DNA of 8,077 nt, taken from Azoarcus sp. GTDB taxonomy: Bacteria > Pseudomonadota > Gammaproteobacteria > Burkholderiales > Rhodocyclaceae. Shown here piece by piece: positions 1 to 5,312 of the stretch (the first letter of the stretch is position 1; each line of letters starts with the position of its first letter). The notes beneath the pieces are model-generated. The model was not told where the DNA came from. It did not search any database and saw only the letters and a program-made list of their open reading frames with translations. The DNA lies in assembly GCA_031282905.1 (NCBI GenBank), contig JAITCV010000062.1, forward strand, positions 1 to 8,077. The letters run 5' to 3'. Made by a program: the position numbers and the translations under genes.

Positions 1-214
1 GCATGGCCGCCTGCGTGACCGACGTGCCGGTTCCCAGCAAAAGGCAGGTCGTATTGGCGATGGGAATATTCCAATAAAGCGAACGCTTGCCCGCTTCCGT
101 CACATATTCGACCCGCCCGCCATTGACGAGCACGCGGCAGTGCTCCAGATAATAAAGATTGGCGCGCTTGGAATGCAGGATGGTCTTGAGATCGGAGGAG
201 GAGAAAGCCTCCAT
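1..214 (-). CDS. cas1: CRISPR-associated endonuclease Cas1, type I-F (N-terminal part, cut by window edge)
   Basis: Cas1 is the integrase subunit of the CRISPR adaptation complex. With Cas2 (fused to Cas3 in type I-F) it inserts new spacers at the leader end of the array. Only the first 71 codons are present; the gene continues beyond position 1. The translation begins MEAFSSSDLKTILHSKRANL and continues with YYLEHCRVLVNGGRVEYVT (residues 21-39), LYWNIPIANTT (47-57) and LGTGTSVTQAAM (60-71). This reads almost residue for residue like the N-terminal beta-domain of type I-F (Ypest) Cas1 as I know it from Pseudomonas and Yersinia. The ATG at 214-212 is preceded by AAGGA with 8-nt spacing, and the protein start matches the family start. 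The catalytic Glu/His/Asp residues lie in the missing part, so integrity cannot be judged. In type I-F loci cas1 is normally first, followed by cas2-3, csy1-3 and cas6f, so these should lie off the left edge. Confidence 0.95.
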   Translation of the reverse strand, partial: MEAFSSSDLKTILHSKRANLYYLEHCRVLVNGGRVEYVTEAGKRSLYWNIPIANTTCLLLGTGTSVTQAAM

Positions 215-300
215 GCGTGGAATCCTTTGGTGGTCTCTGTCGAACCGAATCCGTCATAGTGTCCATCTTCCATCGATGCCCGAAGAATACCCTATATGGC

Positions 301-948
301 TTATGGCTCCACCGGCCTGTCGCTGCGTTTGCTTTCGCCGTCGATGCGACGAGCATCCTGTTCGGAAATGTATTCGAATACCCGCACGACGTTCTTCACG
401 CCCTTGCTGCGGCTGGCGATGGCGACGGCCAAATCGGCTTCGGTTTGGGTGACGATGCCCATCAGGAAAACGACGCGGGCCTCGGTGACGACCTTGACAT
501 GATTGGCCGCGAAACGGCCGCTGTCGACGAAACGCGCCTTGACGTTGGATGTGACCAGGCTATCGTTGGCGCGCGCGCCAAGCGATGACGGCCGGGAGAC
601 GATCAGTTCGTTGATGACGAAGCGCACGTTGCTGATTCCCTTGGACAGGCGTTCGGCTTCGGTGCGCACCATGTCGTTTTGCACCTCGCCGGTGAGCAGT
701 ACGTTACGGTTGTAGGAGGTGATATTGATGTGGTTCAGGGTGCCGAAGTGCTTGCCCATCAGGCTGGCTGCCTTCCATTCGATGCTTTCGTCTTCGAGAT
801 AGGCACCCGAGGTGCGGCGGTCGCTGATCATCAGCGCGCCGGCGCCGACGCCGGTGACCGCGGCGGTGAAACATCCTTGCAGCAACGGTGTGACACCCAT
901 GGCGAGCAGGCCGGCGAGCAGGGCGCGGCGGGGGAGAAAAGGATTCAT
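301..948 (-). CDS. dolP: Dual BON-domain outer-membrane lipoprotein, DolP/YraP-like
   Basis: This 215-residue lipoprotein starts with a basic-hydrophobic signal peptide ending in the lipobox L23-Q24-G25-C26, so Cys26 would be lipidated and mature from +1. A glycine/alanine linker and SDRRTSGAYLEDE (residues 42-54) lead into the first BON domain (about 50-118, with NVLLTGEVQN at 82-91). The second BON domain is about 127-196 (VVFLMGIVTQTEADLAV at 159-175). E. coli DolP has the same layout: it sits in the outer membrane, binds anionic phospholipid and supports envelope integrity. The ATG at 948-946 was chosen because it shares its A with the upstream stop (TGATG), it gives a clean signal peptide, and the longer frame up to 975 would run into the upstream gene. 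It lies directly downstream of the SIS-domain gene, as in the E. coli diaA-dolP pair, and is probably translated by coupling. The symbol rests on domain layout and synteny. Confidence 0.88.
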   Translation of the reverse strand: MNPFLPRRALLAGLLAMGVTPLLQGCFTAAVTGVGAGALMISDRRTSGAYLEDESIEWKAASLMGKHFGTLNHINITSYNRNVLLTGEVQNDMVRTEAERLSKGISNVRFVINELIVSRPSSLGARANDSLVTSNVKARFVDSGRFAANHVKVVTEARVVFLMGIVTQTEADLAVAIASRSKGVKNVVRVFEYISEQDARRIDGESKRSDRPVEP

Positions 949-1541
949 CAGTCTTCCACTCCGAGTAACAGACAATCAATGCCGTCGCACAGGCAATGCA
1001 AGACAAGCAAGTGGATTTCCTGGATGCGCGCGGTGCGATCGGCCGGGACGCACAGGTGTACGTCATCCACGCGCAGCAGTTCGGCGATTTTGCCACCGCC
1101 CTTGCCGGTGAGGGCGACGACGCGCATGCCACGCTCATGGGCAGCGGCAATGGCGTCGATCACGTTGGCGGAATTGCCACTGGTCGAGATCGCCAGCAGC
1201 ACGTCTCCGGTCTGGCCCAGCGCGCAGACCTGCTTGGCAAAAACCTGGGTGAATTCATAATCATTGCCGATCGAGGTCAGCACCGAACTGTCGGTGGTGA
1301 GCGCCACGGCGGCAAGCGGCGGACGTTCCAGCTCGAAACGATTGACCAGTTCGGCGGCAAAGTGCTGGGCATCGGCTGCCGAACCACCATTGCCGCAGGC
1401 GAGGATCTTGCCGCTATTGACCAGGCATGCTGTCATGACTTCGATGGCTTCGACGATCGGGAGGGCCAGCCATTCGATGGACGCGAGCTTGGTCTGGGCG
1501 CTGTCTTCGAACTGGCGGGAAACGCGGGCAATCAGATCCAT
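948..1541 (-). CDS. gmhA: SIS-domain phosphoheptose isomerase (GmhA/DiaA family)
   Basis: The product has 197 residues, the usual length for the family. GmhA converts sedoheptulose 7-phosphate to D-glycero-D-manno-heptose 7-phosphate, the first step of ADP-heptose synthesis for the LPS inner core. The close relative DiaA instead binds DnaA and promotes replication initiation. Visible SIS signatures are CGNGGSAADAQHF (49-61), GDVLLAISTSGNSANVI (112-128), VVALTGKGGG (141-150) and ARIQEIHLLVLH (171-182). The residues corresponding to the E. coli GmhA catalytic pair Glu65 and His180 are present here as Glu64 and His182. This favours an active isomerase although the overall sequence and the BON-lipoprotein neighbour look like the diaA locus. 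The ATG at 1541 lacks a clear Shine-Dalgarno but gives the family start. A sigma70-like promoter lies about 140 bp upstream. DiaA-like function remains an alternative. Confidence 0.9.
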   Translation of the reverse strand: MDLIARVSRQFEDSAQTKLASIEWLALPIVEAIEVMTACLVNSGKILACGNGGSAADAQHFAAELVNRFELERPPLAAVALTTDSSVLTSIGNDYEFTQVFAKQVCALGQTGDVLLAISTSGNSANVIDAIAAAHERGMRVVALTGKGGGKIAELLRVDDVHLCVPADRTARIQEIHLLVLHCLCDGIDCLLLGVED

Positions 1542-1650
1542 GGCAAAAAACGATGTAAAAAGACGAAAGAGGGTGAAAGGAGCGAAAGTCTAGCACGGCG
1601 AAAGGGATCATCCGGTGTCGAACACGCCGCGTGAGTTGTGGATGTGTTAC

Positions 1651-1676
1651 GGACTATTGAATTGTCCATCGCGATG
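1651..1676. promoter_or_regulatory. Palindromic sites at the inferred gmhA transcription start
   Basis: Two palindromes adjoin here: the imperfect GGACTATTGAATTGTCC (1651-1667, 4-bp arms GGAC/GTCC plus inner ATT/AAT) and the perfect CATCGCGATG (1667-1676). They cover about +1 to +26 of the transcript predicted from the promoter at 1684-1712, where a repressor would block transcription. No regulator family is recognised from the sequence. Confidence 0.3.
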
Positions 1677-1683
1677 ATTCCGG

Positions 1684-1712
1684 ATTATCTACTTTTTCAC
1701 ACCGTATGCCAA
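1684..1712 (-). promoter_or_regulatory. sigma70-like promoter for gmhA-dolP
   Basis: On the minus strand TTGGCA (1712-1707) is followed after exactly 17 bp by GATAAT (1689-1684). Each hexamer matches the consensus at five of six positions. Transcription would start near 1677, giving a leader of about 136 nt before the gmhA ATG. It lies in an intergenic region and points at the gmhA operon. The call rests on consensus match and position only. Confidence 0.6.
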
Positions 1713-1887
1713 TCGCCAGAAAGGAGGGCAAGCGCGCGCCTGGGCCCGCAGACGATCCTGAACTGCCGCTTTGGGCGTCCGCCCCCTGCCTTCCCCATCG
1801 CCGCCCCTGTCTTTTCCGTACCCGCTCCCTTTTCCGTCCCTCTACGATCTGGCCACTCGTCACCAGCCCGGAAATCTCGCGCTGCCC

Positions 1888-2313
1888 TTATTGCACAGTT
1901 GCACCGGACGCTTGCCAAAAGTCGGAGATAAAATCAAGAATACGGATGTCAGCAACGAGCACTTCTTTTTCGCTTTCCTCGTCGCCTTCCTGTATGTCTT
2001 CCGGAATCTCCGCCAATATCCTCTCCAGACCGCCGTTGCTGATTTGTCTGACGATGGATTCATGCAGGCGCTTGTGCCATTCGGGAAACCAGCCGCCGCA
2101 CAACAACCAGCCGCCGCACAACACGTAGAGAATGATGACCAGCATCAGCCTTTCCGCCGGGCAGGTCGTGGCGTTCTCGAACCTTTTGATGATTTCGCCC
2201 ATGACCTCTTCGTGGGAATATCCCTTGGCGATGGCAAGCTCGTAGCAGGCGTCGAAATAGGCGTCCAGTACGATGGACTTCAACCTGGAATAGTGACGGC
2301 GCGGATTCTTCAT
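1888..2313 (-). CDS. Hypothetical protein, paralogue of the adjacent upstream gene
   Basis: I do not recognise this family. The product is 141 residues from the ATG at 2313-2311. A GTG at 2319 would add two residues, and GAGG lies upstream of both. It has an N-terminal helical part with LKSIVLDAYFDACYELAIAKG (residues 11-31, quoted only for position), a hydrophobic stretch rich in Leu, Ile, Gly and Trp (about 56-76), a conserved WFPEW (75-79), and a very acidic segment near 105-118 (EDIQEGDEESEKE). It shares spaced residues throughout with the product of 2326-2679. The shared pattern is LK-x2-VL-x2-YFD-x-C early, then W-x-PE followed 17 residues later by GG. That gene ends only 12 bp upstream, so the two form an operon. 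The hydrophobic stretch could be one membrane helix, but the paralogue is less hydrophobic there, which favours a buried core. LCGGW occurs twice in tandem, encoded by an 18-bp duplication. Confidence 0.7.
   Translation of the reverse strand: MKNPRRHYSRLKSIVLDAYFDACYELAIAKGYSHEEVMGEIIKRFENATTCPAERLMLVIILYVLCGGWLLCGGWFPEWHKRLHESIVRQISNGGLERILAEIPEDIQEGDEESEKEVLVADIRILDFISDFWQASGATVQ
2087..2122. repeat. Perfect 18-bp in-frame tandem duplication
   Basis: The unit aaccagccgccgcacaac occurs twice head to tail (2087-2104 and 2105-2122) with no mismatch. On the coding strand it doubles the residues LCGGW plus one more. The paralogue encoded next door has a single copy of the equivalent segment and aligns without gaps after it, so this is an insertion in one member. 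Confidence 0.95.
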
Positions 2314-2325
2314 GTTCACAACGCC

Positions 2326-2679
2326 TCACGGGATCAGCTTCAATGACTTGAGATCATGCCGCAGCAGCTTCGCTTCTTCTTCCGTGATGTCGGACAGGAG
2401 CGCCTCCCAACCGCCATAGGTGTCGATCCGCGACTGAAGCAAGGAACGGGCATTTTTTTCCTCCGGATGCCAACCATATCCTCCCAAACCCAGACAGACC
2501 ACATCCGTCATGATCTGCTTGACAGGATTTGAAGCGTAACCAAATTCGTATTCGACAGAGCCAAGCACTGCGCTATGACGCCAGCCAGTCCTTATTGCGC
2601 GATCTCGGCAAAAATCGAAATACGTCTCCAGCACCCATTTCTTGAGTGTCATATACGTTTCACGTTCTGTGTCTTGCAT
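2326..2679 (-). CDS. Hypothetical protein, first gene of a tandem paralogous pair
   Basis: No known family is recognised. The product is 117 residues from the ATG at 2679-2677. The start is uncertain: an ATG at 2652 (MTLKKW) would remove nine residues, and a TTG at 2742 would add 21. None has a good Shine-Dalgarno. I prefer 2679 because the distance to the conserved LKxxVLxxYFD block then matches that in the paralogue at 1888-2313. Visible segments are LKKWVLETYFDFCRDRAI (residues 12-29), GLGGYGWHPEE (64-74), YGGWEALLSDITEEEAKLL (88-106), and a Lys/Leu C-terminus. It has no signal peptide or clear membrane helix, so it is probably cytoplasmic. The small size, tandem diverged copies and absence of known catalytic motifs resemble orphan immunity-protein arrays, but no toxin gene is nearby and that idea is speculative. 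Confidence 0.7.
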   Translation of the reverse strand: MQDTERETYMTLKKWVLETYFDFCRDRAIRTGWRHSAVLGSVEYEFGYASNPVKQIMTDVVCLGLGGYGWHPEEKNARSLLQSRIDTYGGWEALLSDITEEEAKLLRHDLKSLKLIP

Positions 2680-2719
2680 GGTCAGGTCGTGTGAGCAGGC
2701 GGAGATGGATCTCTTCGAG

Positions 2720-2868
2720 AATGGCGATTTCGCGCCTTGCAATGACGAGTTGATGGGTCATTGCGAGGCCGGGAGCGCGGGCATCTTGCCCGCTGCGGGT
2801 GGGACGCCCGCTTTTGTCCCGCTGAATCTCTGTGTGGATTGCCGTGCGTTGCTTCGCTCGAATGATGC
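2720..2868. repeat. Degenerate interspersed palindromic repeat between tsaD and the paralogue pair
   Basis: This intergenic stretch has the look of a bacterial interspersed repeat. GCCTTGCAATGAC (2734-2746) and GTCATTGCGAGGC (2756-2768) form an inverted pair with one mismatch. GCGGGCA-TCT-TGCCCGC (2777-2793) is a perfect 7-bp stem, and a second weaker GC stem follows (2795-2811). The far end, GATTGCCGTGCGTTGCTTCGC (around 2838-2858), is a worn version of the other boundary of the family with GTCATTGCGAGG...GCAATC ends that recurs in many bacterial genomes. The 2720-2747 portion is matched in inexact form at 4011-4040. Confidence 0.6.
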
Positions 2869-2910
2869 CGCAGGTCCAATAATCCATATGTCATGTATCG
2901 ACCCTGCGCA

Positions 2911-3942
2911 TCATTGCGCCGCCACGGGCCGAGTGAGTTCCGCGAGCGGCCAGCGCGGGCGTATCCGGATCGTGGCCGGGGCGGGGGAACGCTCACCCCG
3001 GACCAGACGCTGCGCGCCGGCAAACGCGATCATTACCCCGTTGTCGGTACATAAGGCGGGCGCGGGGTAATACACCCGCCCGCCCTGACGGGCAAGCGCC
3101 ACATCCAGCGCATCGCGCAAGGCGCGGTTGGCTCCTACGCCGCCCGCCACCACCAGTGAACGCAAATGGCGCTGCCGCAGCGCGGCAAGCGCCTTGGCGA
3201 CCAGCACGTCTACCACCGCTTGTTGGAAATCCGCCGCCAGATCGGCGGCGCAGACGGCGGCCCCGTTTGTACCGGACACCATGGTCAGCACCGCCGTCTT
3301 CAACCCGCTGAAACTGAAATCCAGATCGCCCGAATGCAGCATCGGTCGCGGCAACCTGTATTTGCCGGGCCGCCCGGAAGCTGCCAGCGCGGCCAGGCGC
3401 GGCCCGCCCGGATAACCCAGGCCCAGCAATTTGGCGGTCTTGTCGAAAGCTTCACCTGCGGCATCGTCGAGCGTCTCGCCAAGCAATTCATATTCGCCAA
3501 CGCCCGATACTTGCATCAGTTGCGTATGCCCGCCCGAGACCAGTAACGCGATGAACGGGAAATCGGGCGCGTCGTCGGCCAGCAGGGGCGAGAGCAAATG
3601 CCCTTCGAGATGATGCACCGCCAACGCGGGAATCCCCGCCGCAAACGCCATCGCCTCGGCCACGCTGGCGCCGACCAAGAGCGCGCCGGCCAGCCCCGGC
3701 CCGGCGGTGTAGGCAATGGCGTCCAGATCGGCCACCGTCATCCCCGCATCTTTCAGGGTCTGGCGCACCAGCGCGGGCAACAGGCGAATATGGTCACGCG
3801 AAGCCAGTTCGGGAACCACGCCGCCATAGACCGCGTGCAGGTCGATCTGGGAATACAGCGCCTCTCCAAGCAGACCCGCCTCGGTATCGAAAATGGCGAC
3901 CCCGGTTTCGTCACACGACGATTCGATTCCCAGCACCTTCAT
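2911..3942 (-). CDS. tsaD: tRNA N6-adenosine threonylcarbamoyltransferase TsaD
   Basis: TsaD transfers the threonylcarbamoyl group from threonylcarbamoyl-AMP to A37 of tRNAs that read ANN codons, acting in the cytoplasm with TsaB and TsaE. The product has 343 residues, close to the usual 337-345. Diagnostic features are the start MKVLGIESSCDETGVAIFD, the Kae1/TsaD signature region with metal ligands His111 and His115 (AVHHLEGHLLSP, 108-119), VSGGHT (135-140), the nucleotide-binding GYPGGP (176-181), DFSFSGLKTA (208-217), VAGGVGAN (265-272), and the third metal ligand Asp300 in CTDNG. The ATG at 3942-3940 matches the family N-terminus and has GAGG nine bases upstream. The frame is open further, to 4014, but that extension is not family-like. 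Neighbours on both sides appear unrelated, so it is probably transcribed from its own promoter in the 149-bp gap upstream. Confidence 0.97.
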   Translation of the reverse strand: MKVLGIESSCDETGVAIFDTEAGLLGEALYSQIDLHAVYGGVVPELASRDHIRLLPALVRQTLKDAGMTVADLDAIAYTAGPGLAGALLVGASVAEAMAFAAGIPALAVHHLEGHLLSPLLADDAPDFPFIALLVSGGHTQLMQVSGVGEYELLGETLDDAAGEAFDKTAKLLGLGYPGGPRLAALAASGRPGKYRLPRPMLHSGDLDFSFSGLKTAVLTMVSGTNGAAVCAADLAADFQQAVVDVLVAKALAALRQRHLRSLVVAGGVGANRALRDALDVALARQGGRVYYPAPALCTDNGVMIAFAGAQRLVRGERSPAPATIRIRPRWPLAELTRPVAAQ

Positions 3943-4010
3943 GACTTGCCGCCTCATCGAAGAAAGGAAGGCGCGAATTCTACCCGCCTGCACAAAAAGC
4001 GCATGAAGGG

Positions 4011-4040
4011 CCATGGCGGACTACGCGCCTCGCAATGATG
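4011..4040. repeat. Second partial copy of the TCATTGCGAGGCGCG repeat
   Basis: This segment reads CATCATTGCGAGGCGCG on the minus strand and continues with a TCCGCCATGG-like end. It aligns with the segment at 2720-2747 with a few substitutions and one or two extra bases. The two copies lie in the same orientation on either side of tsaD. Confidence 0.5.
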
Positions 4041-4056
4041 GATACATGCAATCTGC

Positions 4057-4079
4057 AAAAATCCGTTTCGTCTGAAAAC
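4057..4079 (-). terminator. Weak intrinsic-terminator-like hairpin after the glycosyltransferase gene
   Basis: On the minus strand GTTTTCAGACGAAAC (4079-4065) can fold into a five-pair stem with one bulged T. It is followed, after GG and A, by a run of five T (4061-4057). The stem is short and AT-rich, so efficient termination is doubtful. It lies 12 bp after the stop of the 4092-5312 gene. Confidence 0.25.
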
Positions 4080-4091
4080 ATTGCCATGACG

Positions 4092-5312
4092 TCATCCGCT
4101 TCCAATTGCTTCCGGATTGCGCATGATCCAGTTCATGTAGGTCTCGATTCCTTTTTCTATCGAGTAGGCTTGCGCGTGCTTCCTGGCCGCGGCGCGCATT
4201 GCGGCGGTTTCGGGCGGGTGGGCGAGGGCCTTCAGGATGTGCTCTACCAGGGCGTTTTCATCGAAAAAATCGACAAGCCAGCCGTTTTCGCCGTGGCGAA
4301 TCACTTCGCGCACCGGCGCGGTGTTGGAGGCGATGACCAGGCAGGCGCTGGCGAGCGCTTCCAGTAGCGACCAGGACAGCACGAAAGGGTAGGTGAAATA
4401 GATATGCGCGCTCGACACCTGGAGCACTTGGCGATAGCGGTCGTAAGGTACCTTGCCGAGGAAATGGACACGGTTCGGGTCGATGGGGTTTTCGGCGACG
4501 AGCTTGGTGCGCCAGTCAGGGGCGTCGCTGGGGCGGCGGCCATAGCTCACTTCGTCGCCGCCAACGATCACGACCTGGACGGTGGGGTGGGCGTCGAGCA
4601 GTTTGGGCAACGCGCGCATGAAGCGGTGGAAACCCCGGTAAGGCTCGAGGTTGCGCGCCACGAAGGTGACGATCGGTTCGCCCGCCCTGAGTTCGCGGCC
4701 ATGGGCAAGCGGCAGGACGGCGGCGTGGGCGGGGCCGAGTTTGCGGACATCGATGCCTTCGTGGATAACCTTGATCTTGTCATGGTAGACGGCTGGATAC
4801 AGGCTGTGCTGCCAGTGGGTAGGCGCAATGCCAAGGTCGCATTGTTCGAGCGCGAGCAGGTGCAGGGCGTTGCGGCTGAGGATGGCGGCGGCATTGTGCG
4901 CGCTGAGTGGGAATTCGGGGTCGAATCCAGCATCCGCGCCGTGGGTATGGTAGTAATACTCGCAGAAGTGGATCAGCCGGGTTGCGGGAAAAGCTTCCTT
5001 CACGTAGAGGCTTTCGCCCCATCCGGGGTGGGCCATGACGAGGTCGGGACACCAACCCTGATTCTTGAAATCGCGCAGTAGCCTGAGCACTTGCTGGCCG
5101 TGGAGCACGCCTTCCTCGAAGCAACGGGCATAGGGATGGGTTTCCTTGCCCGTGCCACGGTGCGGGCGGTAGCGGGTGAGGTGGATGCCCTGGAGACCCG
5201 GCGCGTAATCGCGGCCAATGGCGCGCACGCTCACGTCTTGCTGGCGCGCAAGGTGCGCGGCGAGGTGGCGGAACTGTCCGGGGAAATTCTGGTGGATGAA
5301 AAGAACCTTCAT
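4092..5312 (-). CDS. Glycosyltransferase, GT4 family (GT-B fold)
   Basis: The product has 406 residues, typical for GT4 retaining glycosyltransferases, which transfer a sugar from a nucleotide donor in building LPS, capsule or exopolysaccharide. The N-terminal Rossmann-like domain starts MKVLFIHQNFPGQFRHLA, with the acceptor-side glycine loop near residue 12, and includes MAHPGWGES (93-101) and FCEYYYHTHGADAGFDPEF (116-134). The linker EGIDVRKLGP (185-194) leads into the donor-binding domain, with FVARNLEPYRGFHRFM (217-232), VQVVIVGGDE (245-254) and LSWSLLEALASACLVIASN (312-330), the E-x7-E-type region with Glu318. There is no signal peptide, so it is cytoplasmic or peripheral on the inner membrane. 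Its ATG overlaps the stop of the TolC gene by four bases (ATGA), so the two are translationally coupled. Sugar donor and acceptor cannot be read from the sequence. The context allows a role in glycosylating or anchoring the secreted RTX product. Confidence 0.9.
   Translation of the reverse strand: MKVLFIHQNFPGQFRHLAAHLARQQDVSVRAIGRDYAPGLQGIHLTRYRPHRGTGKETHPYARCFEEGVLHGQQVLRLLRDFKNQGWCPDLVMAHPGWGESLYVKEAFPATRLIHFCEYYYHTHGADAGFDPEFPLSAHNAAAILSRNALHLLALEQCDLGIAPTHWQHSLYPAVYHDKIKVIHEGIDVRKLGPAHAAVLPLAHGRELRAGEPIVTFVARNLEPYRGFHRFMRALPKLLDAHPTVQVVIVGGDEVSYGRRPSDAPDWRTKLVAENPIDPNRVHFLGKVPYDRYRQVLQVSSAHIYFTYPFVLSWSLLEALASACLVIASNTAPVREVIRHGENGWLVDFFDENALVEHILKALAHPPETAAMRAAARKHAQAYSIEKGIETYMNWIMRNPEAIGSG

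Larger units (their letters stand above)
1542..1887. other. 346-bp intergenic region upstream of gmhA
   Basis: I see no convincing gene in this stretch. Short open frames exist on both strands, but their predicted peptides are low-complexity Arg/Gly/Pro sequences and look like by-products of base composition. What it does contain is a G-rich tract on the minus strand (1782-1840), a good sigma70-like promoter (1684-1712), palindromes at the inferred transcription start (1651-1676), and an extended -10-like TGCTAGACT (1587-1595) closer to gmhA. In many proteobacteria yraN precedes this SIS gene; it is not present here. Confidence 0.6.

Noticed and set aside
996..1634. Plus-strand frame of 212 codons opposite gmhA
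   Set aside because: It mirrors the SIS-domain gene in the complementary reading frame, is rich in Asp/Gly/His as expected of such mirrors, and has no recognisable domain.
1706..2346. Plus-strand frames of 140 and 191 codons over the intergenic region and first unknown gene
   Set aside because: They span the pyrimidine-rich tract and run antisense to the paralogous gene. The minus-strand paralogy between neighbouring genes shows which strand is coding.
2642..3070. Plus-strand frame containing GSAGILPAAGGTPAF
   Set aside because: That peptide is the translation of the GC-rich palindromic repeat, a common source of false proteins, and the rest is antisense to tsaD.
3977..4007. TAGAAT as a possible -10 element for tsaD
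   Set aside because: No acceptable -35 sits at 16-18 bp; the nearest, TTCATG, is 19 bp away, so support is too weak to annotate.
4086..4095. Perfect palindrome ATGACGTCAT at the end of the glycosyltransferase gene
   Set aside because: It is short, overlaps the stop codon, and has no promoter near it, so chance is the simplest explanation.
4404..5081. Plus-strand 225-codon frame opposite the glycosyltransferase
   Set aside because: It is the complementary mirror of a conserved GT4 protein, with no motif of its own.
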